NCBI GenBank assembly: GCA_903813345.2
Contig: CAIIXF020000012.1
Location: 21,466,184-21,530,183 of the forward strand
Reading direction: 5' to 3'
Length of the DNA stretch: 64,000 bases
From: Owenia fusiformis
Taxonomy: Eukaryota; Annelida; Polychaeta; Sabellida; Oweniidae
In this document: one piece after another, positions 35,264 through 47,480 of the stretch
How the letters are laid out: each line of letters starts with the position of its first letter
Position numbering within the stretch: position 1 is the stretch's first letter
Position numbers and translations under genes: made by a program
The notes under the pieces: model-generated
What the model saw: the letters and a program-made list of their open reading frames with translations, nothing else
The model's database searches: none
What the model was told of the DNA's origin: nothing

Positions 35264-36870
35264 TGTATATGCTATTTTGTTCCAACGAGCTTCGGAAAGA
35301 TATTTTATTTCATTCTCAAGAATTGGTAAAAAGGAACAAAAAACAATTGCACTAAAAAGGAAGAAATGTAGAAAAGAAGCCCTAAATATCTGATTATGAT
35401 GATGCCAGATGACATTCAAATTGCAAAATCAGAAAAATCTCATGTATAATGGTGTGAGGTTGTGCACCTGCATCCAAAATATATTCCACAATTACCGGTT
35501 GTGACCAAATTACGTTTTTAAATACCGTTCGGGGTGGCAGGGTCCCCGTATTAATAAATAAGTATATATACTTGCAAAGCATCGACATTTTGGAAATTAA
35601 GAGATGTACATTTCAGTGATTCAATTAAAAATTTCCAACAGACACGCATAATTACCTGTTCTTGACTGTTCCATCTTCCTTTTATACCCGGGTTTCCTCT
35701 TTAAGGATATACCAGTGTAACCTCCGAAAAAATCGACCATTTTCAATCTCAACGAAACTAGATTTTTATTATAGACATAAATGTACATGTAGCGATTCAA
35801 AAAATGTAATAAAAAAGGTAGGTCAACGGATTAGTTTTTCCATAAGAAGCCTCTGAAAAAAGGTATGAGGTTTTCATCATTTGAACATTTGAGGCGCCAT
35901 TGCTTTCACAGAAAAAACATATTTTCCTATATTTCTTCGATAAAATGATGATTTAGAGAGTATTGACGATTTTTGTCAAGCTTAGATAAACTTCCTTCAT
36001 ACATAATTACGTTGGTTTTGGTACACTCAGGACATTTTTTCTTACTTTTTTCACTCAAAGTGTTACCCCTACCCCAACGATATTTTTCAGATTTTGGAAC
36101 GTTCTTCCATTAAAAATAAAACATTTTCATTTTCGCATTTTGACACGTTTTGAATCGAAAATTATGAAAATTTCGAATGGCTTGTGGTATTTCTTTTATT
36201 TGCTTATTGTTAAAAGGTGTTCTCGTGTTTATTTTGATATGAAGAAAATATAGGGTCAACGGTCTGTTTTGCGTCATTGTACATTGTACTAATTTCTAGA
36301 TTATTTTTGCCTGTTTATCGTCATGGTCTGAACGAGCAAGGGCTACGAAAGCAAAGTGTGATTGCATTGTTGAAGGGAAAATGTAAACATATAGGTGATG
36401 CCTACCTACTAATATACTTAGAAAAGTACTGAAGATCTAGTGGTATTTTATTCGACAAGCATACGGAGAAGATCTGTACATATACAGCATTGTGTCTTCT
36501 TCAACATGATTACTACCTATTGTACTTTCTATTCTCCTTCATATCTTATCAAATGCCTAAGTGAATTATTATCAACCGATTAGTCGCAGCATGCAGTACC
36601 ACACTGCAATTGACACCAAAATATTTTCTGACATTTCAAGCATTCTTAGCGGCGTTCTGTCATATTCTGGAGACGGAAAACAATAAAACAACGGGAATCC
36701 CGCAGCATAGCTCTACCTTGCTAATAACATTGCGATAATGGCATCCTTTGTTTATCTCACTGACACCTTTGGCTCAAGCTGTGGAGATGTCATTGGACGT
36801 TGATTGTCAATTTACGCAGATGTAATTAACAATTACCGAAGTTCCTTTATTCGCGAAGTGTGTAAATGTT
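35264..36870. other. Intergenic, no gene recognised
   Basis: The first 100 bp are the right part of the interrupted repeat. The remainder is AT-rich unique sequence with no domain-bearing frame. Confidence 0.4.
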
Positions 36871-36875
36871 TAGCT

Positions 36876-37030
36876 TTTATGATGCATAGTAGGTTTGCAT
36901 ATGTACTGAAATAATGTGTACATGCATTTATGATGCATAGTAGGTTTGCATATATACTGAAATAATGTGTACATGCATTTATGATGCATAGTATGTTTGC
37001 ATTTATATTTGCATATACTTGCATATACAT
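36876..37030. repeat. 51-bp minisatellite, about 2.8 units
   Basis: Units start TTTATGATGCATAGTA and are spaced exactly 51 bp apart (36876, 36927, 36978). The third degenerates into GCATATACTTGCATATACA. Confidence 0.85.
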
Positions 37031-37220
37031 GTACTTGCACGTCTACAGTGTGCTGAAATAATGTGTAGTACATTTCAGTGTATCTTTTATACCTAGATAA
37101 ATATATTCGAATTATACACATGCTATTTATTATTTTGATCATCTTATATTCTTACTGACATCCATTCCTATCATGCTTTTACTAACATTCACAAAAACTG
37201 GCAGAAAGCTAACCTATACA

Positions 37221-37734
37221 CACCGGAATAGCCTGACAACGGTATAGTCAGATACCGTTGTCACAAATGGCGGACATAACCGTCGCTTCAATTAGATTTT
37301 CATGAACTGTATGTTTGATAGAGCACCTAGACTAAATTCCTTTGAAACAACAATCAATCAATCAAACTGTCTTTATACTCATTGTACAGGTAATACTGTT
37401 CTACCAACGATATAAAGTCTTTAATTTAACCGATCAAAATGAGATACGGGACAATGGACACTGTATTACCATATGCCGTTGGCTTTGTAAATTATTTCAA
37501 ATCCATATTCCGTCGTCATTGACGATAACGATGACGCTATATTGTGGCGATTCACGACCAAATTTGATCAAAATTGGGATTTCATATGATACATCATCAC
37601 AAGAGCTTAATCACATGCACAGAATTAGCGACGATAAAAGCCCATGAAATGAGGACCAAGTTGAAGCGACGGTTATGTAAGCCATTTGTGACAACGGTTT
37701 CTGACTTTACCGTTGTCAGGCAATTCCGTAGTGT
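37221..37734. mobile_element. Short TIR element, CACCGGAATAGCC family, copy 2
   Basis: This is a relative of 11700-12167 with the same left end and the same subterminal CCGTTGTCACAAATGGCGGA block. The right end is mutated (CAATTCCGTAGTG). Open frames inside are shared partly with copy 1 but carry no recognisable domain. Confidence 0.75.
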
Positions 37735-40160
37735 CTCAGGAAATGTTTCAGACTTTGTACATTTAATAGTAATGTTCTTATAAGAAAGTTCTATATATAG
37801 GCTTAAATACTTAACAAAATGTAAAACATAATAAAATCAATGGAGAGTTTTCAATAGTAGATCATTACATGCGAATCGGGAACAAATACATGTAACTTAA
37901 TTATTTTATGTGTTAATCAAAAATAACCTTTGTCCAATTTCTATATGTGGCCCGTATTGGCCTGTATTAATGGAGAGAGAACAATTTTAGTGCTACGCAA
38001 AATATGTCATATGTTTGGTATAAATGTTTGCACGGTATTTGCAATACAATGCGTCCCAAAAATGCATAATTTTTAATTTACAAAGAAATGTTCATCATTT
38101 TAAATTTATTTTAATGGTTAAGTTGTGTGCTTAACCTTTGGCACGCTGCCGACGATCGCATCCGCCCAGTCATATATTGCCCCTGTGATTGCCGGCGAAC
38201 TCACTCGCTGAGATTTGATCGTTTGAAAACTAACTTTTTGCCGCCAGTAAATCTGTGGGCTGATAATATTTCCTGTCATGAAACTTCCCATAAGACCACT
38301 TGGCGACGTCATTTTATTACAATGGCGATTTTTTGGTAGTGTGTGTATCTGTGTAAGACACCATGACGTTTGATTCCAGATGTAAATTGGCCGGTTCTGA
38401 TGGAAATGTACCCGGAAAACCAGAGTTTCGAAGTTCGATTCTTAGCAACTGGTAGTGGTAATGTAAATTTGTGCTCAATTATAATTATGGATGTCTATAA
38501 AACAGCGAGAGGAATACAGCGAGGGGAATGCACACACCTATGCAAGGCTCGCTATTCAATATTTCTATCTCAGTAAACTATCGAAATAAGTTATGGAATG
38601 GAAAATTATTTAGGACATTTAATTAAAACTGGTTCTTCTATCTTTTACAAATCTAAAGTCATTTCCGACTTTAAATTAAATATCAGAATTCCGATCGATG
38701 AGTACTTAGGACGACCAAATTCTTATACCGGTTAGGCTGCTAAAGTGTCTGATTGTGTTAACAAAAAACATGCAAAATATGCCACTTCCATAGTGCATGT
38801 ACAATGAACGATTTACTTCAAAGTATGTGTTTCACATTCTAGATTTCAACATTGATTCAAGCCACAGCTACGTTCCTCATTGACTGCCAGCTCCGGTTTC
38901 ATTTAAAAATAAGGAATGCCAATGCCTCAGTCACATTTACTGTGCCCCAGTTTGGTCCAAAGAATCTAGTATCAAGACCAATAATAGGGCTACCGCGGCA
39001 TAAAAACAGTCTCATACTGTTTATAGCAGTCACATTTACCCGCGTCTCCGCTTTTGAAGAGGGAACAGCGATGTGCTCAATTATAACCAGTTAGGGACCA
39101 GTGCAGCAGTTGTCCATCGAAAGAACTATGATTTTGTAAACAAAGATGGCATCTTGGGTGTTGGTAGGGCTAGAATACATGGAAATGTATTGCCAGAGTT
39201 ACTTAATTTCTTTTTTTATAATTTTTTTATTTCAAAGAATAAGCATGTCAAAGCAATTGCAAAAGACAATTACAATACAGTTACATGGTAAACATACATT
39301 TTACAATTTTACAATGCAGTATTGGTTAAATGTACCATTGGCAGTTTTTTTTATTTAAGGAAAAAGTCATCAGTATATTTTGTTTTATTATTCAGGATGA
39401 TTGTTTTTTATTTTTTATTTAATTTCTTGATCTAACAAGTAATTTCGTTTGGATCAAGTTAAAACATGATTTGAATGTAATTATATGAACCTATTGGCAC
39501 GTGGATTGTGATTTAACATTAGAATTGTGATACTTATTTAGGAGTAATTGAGTAGTTTCTCAACATCGTGTTAATGAGGATTTGGCCCGACCTTTTTCAG
39601 AAAACCTGAAAATCCCCCCACTCATGCCAATCAAATTCCTCACTTCCAGGACGAAATTCTCCCTCAAATTCCTAACCCTGGGAACAATATTGCGTATCCA
39701 ATTCCTTACCCTCCTCGCGTGTTTCGTATCTTGCGTAAACTTTTGAATGGCGCCTAATTGTAAAAGAAATATTAGGAACTTTATGTATTTCCCTTGCTCT
39801 ATCTTTTATGAGACTAGACTACAACTATTTTTGATGTCATGAGTCTATGCCTATCAATTTGTCCTAAACATGTTTTGCAATTACTGAACAGTCACAGTAT
39901 GAAATATCCCTTAATGTTGGTCCTGGATTGTGATATTGGCTCTCGATTGGAAGGGGTTAGACATCATTTCTTTTTACGTTATTGGTTTTGAGATATATAG
40001 GTTTTTTTCTTATGACTGGTTTACACCTACAGTTTGCTTTTCTTACTAGGTTTCTTCACAGTTTTTGGTACTTTCCCTTTGGCACTTGTGTTTAGATATC
40101 TAGTTATACGCATCTAAATAACCATGTCGCCAACATGGGAAGTAACCGAATGGGTTATGT
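37735..40160. other. Intergenic, no gene recognised
   Basis: A short GC-richer block lies at 38140-38320. About 39205-39360 is an inverted copy of 42165-42330 (TTACAATTTTACAA, CATGTAACTGTATTGTAAT). Frames here show no recognisable domain. Confidence 0.4.
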
Positions 40161-40295
40161 CATGGTCACATTTGCTTCGATTTTCAGTATTGCGCCCGGC
40201 CGATGAGTTTTTTTTGTTGAAAATTGCATTCAGTTTTGAAGAAAATACTCATCGGCCGGGCGCCGTTGTTGAAGATCGGATCAAATGTGACCACG
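40161..40295. repeat. Hairpin with GC-rich inner stem
   Basis: GGTCACATTTG and CAAATGTGACC form the base, GCGCCCGGCCGATGAGT and ACTCATCGGCCGGGCGC the inner stem. About 40 AT-rich bases form the loop. Confidence 0.7.
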
Positions 40296-40795
40296 GCATT
40301 AATGAGGAATAAACAACAATTTAATCTAACCGATACCCCGAATCTATGATTCATTACGCATATACATGTATATATCACCTGTGATTTTATTCCGACCACT
40401 GCCGAATACCTAATATTTGTTTGCAATATTTTGGTTTTATCTATCGGAAAATCGCCCGTTAAATAATGAGCCATTAACCATAGCATTTTGGCCTTTACAT
40501 AGAGTCGTCCCAATAAAACATCTTATTGTTGTCAGTAATTTAAATTAATTTAATGATATTTGTGACTTTTCATCTTTATGCAACGAGCAAGTACCTAACA
40601 GCAATCTGAGCTACTGAATCATAAAAGTAAATATTACCATCTTGAAGAGCGGTGCTTCATTAGGTTTTAAAATATTAGGCTATAGTCAACTTAATCTTGG
40701 AATATTATTATGATTACTAGACTCCGAACATCTAGCTCTGTTTTAATTAGTTAATATGAACAAATATACAATAACACAAGTATAATATCATCGAT

Positions 40796-40820
40796 ATATA
40801 TATATATATATATATATGAT
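40796..40820. repeat. (TA)n microsatellite
   Basis: An uninterrupted TA dinucleotide run lies just before the palindrome cluster. Confidence 0.9.
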
Positions 40821-40856
40821 ATATATGTATTTGATATTTATTGGCAAAATGAATAA

Positions 40857-40955
40857 CCGGAGGATATCGTAACGATATACTCCGGGCGGAGGATATCGTG
40901 ACGATATACTCCGGAAAACCCAATATGCGGAGGATATTGTGACGATATACTCCGC
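40857..40955. repeat. Three tandem copies of a 27-bp palindrome
   Basis: Copies lie at 40857-40885, 40887-40914 and 40927-40955. Each reads GGAGGATATCGT then A or G, then ACGATATACTCC, with one change in copy 3. Each copy is a near-perfect inverted repeat, so the locus can form three adjacent cruciforms. Spacing is 30 and 41 bp. Confidence 0.85.
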
Positions 40956-41057
40956 TTGTTGACTTCCCGTCAAATTGACTCTATATATTTGGCATGAAAT
41001 TCATTTTGCAATATTATACATTTAGTACACTTCTTGTAAGTGTAGGATAATAAGGAC

Positions 41058-41191
41058 ATCCTATGATTTTTTCAGAATATCATTTTAATCTACTCGGTGA
41101 TATTGATATATGCCCTCGTTGGCTTTGCTCTCTCGTGCAGATATCAATATCACCTCGTAGATAAAAATGATATTCCTCAAAATCATAGGAT
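41058..41191. repeat. Hairpin element, about 52-bp arms
   Basis: ATCCTATGATTTT at the left pairs with AAAATCATAGGAT at the right, and GGTGATATTGATAT with ATATCAATATCACC. The loop is about 30 nt. Its flanks resemble those of the hairpin at 14561. Confidence 0.75.
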
Positions 41192-42064
41192 ATCCTATAA
41201 ATATCACATTCTAATACGTTTTAAATATTAAACGTTGACTTTCTTTTCGTTATATCAAAACATGGCGTATGAAAAGAGAAACAACCCAAAAGGACACCAC
41301 GTTGCACCAGGCATTATTTATTTTTTTAATATGAGAAGCGATATATAGTCAAACCAAATATCACAGAATGTCATTGATTGAAGAAGTATGTGTCAAAAGT
41401 CCTTCGATCGGAGAACAATTGACAATGATTCGAACATAAGTCATAACCTACTCGCATCCATTCTCTTAATCAAGAACTAATCTCGTTGAATCTGTCTAGT
41501 AATTCGCAATAATATGCAAATGCGATCATAACTAAAAGTAAATTAGCCGCACTACGAGGGAATTTTGCCTGACCTTTGACATATTGCAAGAAACTCGAAT
41601 TTATCCCATCTTATCTTGCAAATGAGATGATGGTATCTTCATATTGCTTCGCATCTTGCTCAACATGCTCAAGCGGTGACTTACCAGATTTATATTCAAA
41701 GTTGACGCACCCTCATTGATTTTATCGTCTACGACTTCTTCACTCAAATAATGTTTACTGACCATCTTTTCCCATGTGATAAAAGAACATGTATTAATGG
41801 ATTCGATGTAATAATCAAGCCCATTGTGTTTCACTCAAAATACCAATATAATTTTATTTATGTTCACAAGTTGAGTCTATGAAACAGCTGGGTGGAGGAA
41901 GATGCATGGACATTGTAAGTACTAAAAAGTATTTAGATTATATCATATTGCCCATGGTAGCCGGGACAGAACAAGTCAAGTCAAGACAAGTTTCCTCATA
42001 GCTTTTTCTTAATAATTTTTCATGAAATTTTCACTGGATGAATATTTTATTATGGACAAACGGG

Positions 42065-42330
42065 TTGTATTGTATTGTATTGTATTGCCTTTTATTCCTT
42101 CTTATATAGAAGAGTACAAAGTGGAAAATCATGGAAGCAAAATTAAACAAATGATACTGATGATTTTCACCTTTAAAAAATTGCAAATGGTAGAATATTT
42201 CTTAAAGACTAACTTTTAACCAATACTGTGTTGTAAAATTGTAAAAAGTTATGTTTACCATGTAACTGTATTGTAATAGTTTTTTGCAATTGCTTTAACA
42301 TGCTTATTCTTTGAAATAATTTTTTTTTTA
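42065..42330 (-). repeat. Retroposon-like repeat with (TATTG)n tail
   Basis: The segment starts with four TATTG units followed by CCTTTTATTCCTTCTTATA, similar to 14851. Its right half is an inverted copy of 39205-39360. A SINE or truncated LINE oriented on the minus strand fits; the internal promoter boxes were not seen. Confidence 0.5.
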
Positions 42331-43769
42331 AAAAAAACAAAAAAAACTTTTAAGCATTGCTAACATACATCCCAAATCTTTTGTTCAAGTCATAATTAAT
42401 TTTCATTATAATAAGATATTTTCAAGAATAATTTAAATGAAGAAATAATTACATGAAATAGACACTGGATTAGAGAATTCAAACATACCAAGTATATCTT
42501 ATAAGTTCATCATTGGTTTAGGCAAGTGGCGTATGGGAGTCGAGGTTATGAAATTGTTGTCAGTGTTGACCTAGTTTTATTGCAGTTTCTGTTTTTGGAC
42601 TAGTATATGTTTTAGAAAAACTAAATAGGGGTGTTGAATTGCAATTTATATTTACTTATCAAAATATTATAGGAAAGCAAAATAATTAATTTGATGCAAA
42701 TGTTGGCTGAAAATTTATGAAAAATCATAGAATTGACTGAAATTAACACATTGATGGCATGCCGTCACGTGCACGTCACCGCCATTTTAGGAATAGCACT
42801 GCTCAGTCAGACAGTGCATATCAAAAATGAAATGCACTGCAAAGTCAACTTTCTGCACATATACCGATAAATTAACGCACCGAAATTCCCCAGGCTCATT
42901 GGCTGAGACACACTTGGTATGTTTGAATTATTATAAAGGTTTGTTTATTTTCCAATAACCAATATAACTCTCCCCCGAACTCTTTCTAGAAACCGATTTC
43001 AATGAAATACTTTATCACAATGATGTATATATATCCATTAATATCGAATTATCAATTGCGACTTGAAGAAATCGTATGTACGTTGAGTAGTTCGCAAGAT
43101 TCAAAACAAAGAATTTCAGCAAAGATTGAGAGCGTTCTGAGAAAATTATTGCGGAAAACGTCAATATCAGTGAAGTGTAAAACTCGGTGGGTATTCAGGA
43201 ATACGGAAACTAGATAAATATGGTTGGTTAAATAAATACTGGAAACGTTTTCCCAAAGAAATGAGACTGCGTTGTTTTTTATGAAGTACCATTATCTATG
43301 AAAAGTGTAATATTGATTTTGATACAAATAAAAGTCTGGTAGCACTGACCATGCTTTGGTAAAAATATATAATTAATGTTTGAGTGATCAAACAACTGCT
43401 TTCTGAACCAAATTCTGAAAAAGAGATAGAATAAATATTGCAAAGGTTGTCGTGAATACAGAGATACAAAAATTCGTTTTGGACCTGTGGACTTCTCGTT
43501 GGACCCGACTTAATCAAAATTCGGGTGAATTACTTTACTTATCAAAATTCCGGTGGATATCTTGCACTCATGTACTGGCTGGATCAATCTTTCCTCAATC
43601 GATTTTACACTATTGCCCTTTCCCCACGCCTACAAATAAAAGTATGGGATCAAAACATTAGCGAGACATCTATAATTGCATTTGTTTTTTTACTTTATGT
43701 ATTTATCTGTCTTGTATCAGAGGACATGACAAGTTCAGTGTTTTCAGCTCATAAATACTCATGTTACAC

Positions 43770-43832
43770 CTAGTTCACACCACAGGGGCTTGTCTGGAGG
43801 GTCGGGCAAGCCCTCCGATGAGTGTGAACTGG
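43770..43832. repeat. Small foldback with AGTTCACAC ends
   Basis: TAGTTCACAC and GTGTGAACT form the ends, with GGGGCTTG and CAAGCCC inside. The end sequence resembles the TTCACACCAA ends of the foldback element at 44493. Confidence 0.6.
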
Positions 43833-44364
43833 TATAAGGGATGTCGTCGTTGATGCTTCCTGAAATTTGTAGAAAATGATTGTTAGATATATCCAGTAAA
43901 AACATAAGGAATTCTTTCAATAATCGACATGCTGATTCAAACAACACTACAGAGCAAAGTTACCCAAAATGGTAGCAATCCATCCACTAGTTGCTGAGAA
44001 ATCTAAAGAATATGTAAAGAAGTGATTAAAATGCAATAACCAACAACTTTTACCTCCAAATTATTAGCACATTAGCGCATAGAACATAGGGATAGTCGCC
44101 ATTTTTCAACTTTCAGTTTCGAAACGATAATTTCATGCATCTTTTTGCGTATAGCAGTCGTAGGCTGTCCTTCGTTAAATATAATATACGGGAATGGACC
44201 TAAGGAAACAAAGAACTCTAGGAACTACTAATTTTTAACAGTGGACGTGTCTTGAAGAAGAAATCGACTCAAGTTCTGCTGTGCATTGTTACGCTTCGTT
44301 AAGCTCTGTTACACATTGGAAAATGTCGAGATCGCCGATTTCATGCCGCTTTTGATCCACAGGC

Positions 44365-44527
44365 TATAAAAAGATGCAGCAGATCCTTAAAATCATTGCA
44401 TCTTTGACTCTAGAACACAATGACAGAGCAACAAGATTCAGAAGCTCCAGATGTACCAGAGCATGATCTATCTGAAGAAGACATGATGTTAAGCTATGTT
44501 CACACCAACGGCATATGCCACGCTTGA
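44365..44527 (+). other. TATA box plus 35-codon acidic ORF, copy 1
   Basis: TATAAAAA (44365-44372) is followed 48 bp later by ATG (44420) and a frame beginning MTEQQDSEAPDVPEHDLSEE. The element at 44493 interrupts this frame, so the last residues are derived from the insertion. The second copy at 45320 preserves promoter and start region, with mostly conservative protein changes. It looks like the 5' end of an unidentified gene or transposon gene carried within a repeat. Confidence 0.45.
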
Positions 44528-46001
44528 AATCGGTGAGCAAAGCGCCGTCATTTTTGTTTACTTTTCCAAAAATATCACGATCTCCTAAGTAATGTTACGC
44601 TCTGATAAGCTCTGATACGCTCTGATTCCCCGACTTGTTACGGTTCCTCACGCTTTGATCCCGCTTCGACAAGGCTTTGTTACGCTTGAAATCACGCTTT
44701 GAGAAGCTTTACTACGCTTTGATGCGATTATGAGGCTTTAAATCAGGCTCTGATACGATTGCCAAGCTCTGTTGTGCATTGTTACGCTCTGTTAGCTCTG
44801 TCACGCATTGGAACATGTCGAGATCGCCAATTTCATGCCGCTTTTGATCCGATGAAAATTAAATTAAATTTTACACCAAATCACTAGTCAATATGTCCTC
44901 CCGGGCCATCTTAACAGCAGGAATTCTTTTCGGGTCAGAGGGATATTGAGTTGGAAAAAGAGAACGGTGCAAGTGAGGGTAGAAACTCAAACGAAACTCA
45001 TCTAAAGTCCCTTAACAGGTGTTAAGAGGGTTAAGTTCCACAACCCTATTTGAAGGGCTTTTAAGGTCCTGTCTGAAAATAATTGCTGCTGTTAACATGG
45101 CCAAGGGGGGACACATTGGCTATTAATGTGGTGTAAAATTGAACTTTATTTTGACAAAAACTAACTTTTAAAATGATTTTAACTTTTAAACCATGATACT
45201 TGGCAAATCAATGTAACTTTGGATAAGCTTTAAAATGATGTATGACACATACGATGAGTACCATGAGGAGACTGGAATATGTCTGCCTAGGGGAGGGGGC
45301 ATACTTTCGGGACACCCTGTATATAAAGATGCAGTAGATCCATTGCATCTTTGACTCGAGAACACGATATGGCTGAACAACAAGATCCAGAAGCTCCAGA
45401 TGGACCAGAGCATGACCTATCTGAAGATGACATGATGTTTGTCGCCTAGCGTGAAAGAGCGTGAGAGAGCGTGGGGAAGCTTGTCAAGCGTAACAAAGCC
45501 TAGTAACAAATCGTTCAATCCTTGCTAAAGCGTCTCAATTCGTTGGAAAGCTTGAGAGTCCTTCATGAAAGCGTAACAAAGAGTTTAAGATATTGATGAA
45601 AGCGTCTGACCTCGTGTCAGATCTTCATGCCAGATCGTAGCAAATCTTGAGACATTTTAACGAAGCGTACCAAGTGGTAACAGACCGTGAAGAGACTGGG
45701 GTCCGCTTTGAACCAAGCTCTGTTAAGCTTTCCTACGCTTTGGGCCAAGCTTTGCTGAGCTTTGTTATGGTTTGTTAAGCTTTGATACGCTCTCGGCGCT
45801 TTAATCAATTCGTAACAGAGCGCCCACATTTTTTAAATAGTTTAAAAAATTTTGGCGCTCTTGCCGAAAATCCCGCTTTACTCCGAGTTTTTCTACGACC
45901 TATTACGACCCCGACGCTTTAATCAAGATTTGTTACGCTTTGGTGTCGTTTGGCAAGCCGCTTTAAAGCGCCATCAAAGCGCTGTTGGTGTGAACGTAGC
46001 T
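44493..46001. mobile_element. Foldback element of alternating short subrepeats, TTA target duplication
   Basis: The ends are AGCTATGTTCACACCAACGG and the near inverse (GTTGGTGTGAACGTAGCT), with TTA on both sides. The interior consists of degenerate 12-15 bp words such as GCTTTGTTACGCT and TCTGATACGCT. Their orientation flips several times: forward near 44580-44850, reverse 45450-45700, forward 45700-45970. The layout recalls Drosophila FB elements; the 3-bp TTA duplication is what PIF/Harbinger-type elements make. No transposase was found. The sequence at 45320-45550 inside is a copy of the host flanks joined without insertion. Confidence 0.65.
45320..45449 (+). other. TATA box plus 26-codon acidic ORF, copy 2
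   Basis: TATATAAA (45320) precedes ATG at 45369 and a frame MAEQQDPEAPDGPEHDLSED ending in a TAG at 45447. It matches the copy at 44365 and represents the uninterrupted version of that site. No protein family is recognised. Confidence 0.45.
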
Positions 46002-46890
46002 TTATCGCCATTCGTGAAAGAGCGTGAGAGAGCGTGAGGAAGCTTGCCAAGCGTAACAGAGCCTAACAAAGCATGTCAATCCTTTATCAAAGCGTCTCAA
46101 TTCGTGGAAAAGCGTGAGTTTCTTTAACATTTAACTTTCTTATGAGTAGAAGCTTGACCTTTAACTGAGTCATTCTGTAATTTTCCTATTTGTCTTACAT
46201 ATGATCATTGGGTCTATCCATATAAACACGCGGTCCCCTCAACATGTTCGATTCTCCAAAGCAAATCTGAGGTACCCTTGCCCATGCGCACATGCATTGT
46301 AATATCACACTAATTCCATCAATTATTTTGGCAGAAGTTCATTTAGGTCAGTTTTTGATGCTGTAAAGCGCATTCAGAGGCCCTTCAAAAAATCAAGGGT
46401 GTAAAGTGGGATGACCCTGGGGGCCAATCCATTGGGTAATTCAATGCTATCTTCTGATTTCCAAAGAGTTATACCAAACGATCTGCCACAGGCCTTTGCA
46501 CCATCCTGTTGCCATCATACGTAAAAAATTGAACACTCTGACAATGAAATCTTGCACTTCTATCTAGGAAAAAAACAACTGGATCATTGATCATATCAAG
46601 ATATCACTGACCACAGCATTCACACCAAAAAATAATTGATCACATGTCCAACCACTGAGAAGTTGGCGCAAATCAGATTTCACACGTGTCTATAAAATTT
46701 GTCCTATACAGCCAATCATGGACGGATTTTCAATCTGATGGTGTGGATTTATTTGAGAAAGATTGGTCTTTTGATATCTAAGTATATTTAAGAGGAAAAG
46801 TCAAAATCATGAAAGATATTGAACTTTTTGTAAGAGTAACATTTTTTGAGACACACTGTAGAGTAAATACAATTTTAAATAAAAAACATT

Positions 46891-46958
46891 ACACTGGCCG
46901 GGATTCGAGCCCCGACAGCGTACCTGGCAGGCGAGCAGTCTACAACTGAAACATCAGG
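46891..46958 (-). pseudogene. tRNA-Gly-like sequence (degenerate), copy 1
   Basis: The minus strand reads TTCAGTTGTAGA (D-arm/A box), GCTCGCCTGCCAGG (anticodon arm like tRNA-Gly GCC) and GGGGCTCGAATCCCGGCC (T-arm/B box). The 5' acceptor strand does not pair with the 3' GCCAGTG. It is therefore a pseudogene or a tRNA-derived SINE head. Confidence 0.6.
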
Positions 46959-47032
46959 ACTTTAATGTCAACTTAAAGTATGATTTATATAAATTGTGAT
47001 ATATTTTCATATCAGTTTTGAATCAAAAAATA

Positions 47033-47102
47033 TTACACTAGGAGAATTGAACCATGGCCATCTGCATGTCAGGCAATGATTCTACCACTGAACCAAGAGA
47101 GC
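47033..47102 (-). pseudogene. tRNA-Gly-like sequence (degenerate), copy 2
   Basis: The minus strand reads TTGGTTCAGTGGTAGAATCA, then TTGCCTGACATGCAG and GGTTCAATTCTC, followed by AGTGTAATATTTTTTG. The A and B boxes are recognisable and spaced as in a tRNA. The anticodon loop and acceptor stem are altered. It lies about 80 bp upstream of copy 1 in the same orientation, as in a dimeric tRNA-derived SINE. Confidence 0.6.
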
Positions 47103-47107
47103 TTTCA

Positions 47108-47480
47108 CTGAGGTACACTCCCCTCCATAAGTTTGGCAACCCTCTCTCGTGTTAAAGCCTCTTTTTGTTTGAATTTTTATTTACATAACCTGTGAAGAAA
47201 ATACTTATAATATTGATGAGAATGTAACTTGACTTCATTTCTAATGCCTCCAAATTCCCAAATTTTTTCCTTAATTACAATAGGTCGGAAATTGATGATA
47301 AATTTGATGAATTTTTGAAAATGGTCATTCCCATGTAAACCAAAGGGAAAATTATGTGACTGAGATATATCAAACATCCCGCTTTCAAGAGTTGGTCGAA
47401 CATACATTTCAAAACACGCTAAAAATTATCAAATTGAACGCAATCGATACATTATAGGTTAAGAAATGGTTTATATTTGC
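47108..47480. mobile_element. Partial Tc1-type MITE
   Basis: CACTCCCCTCCATAAGTTTG begins near 47115. The following 170 bp match the left half of the element at 8401, including GAAGAAAATACTTA and the TTACAATAGGTCG segment. The right end is missing. Confidence 0.65.

Noticed and set aside
38118-38340. GC-richer block with overlapping frames on both strands
   Set aside because: No domain, splice context or promoter set is convincing. It could be regulatory, but nothing in the sequence supports a call.
40794-41191. Possible CRISPR-like array from the spaced palindromes
   Set aside because: There are only three copies with unequal, non-spacer-like gaps, no cas genes, and the genome is eukaryotic.
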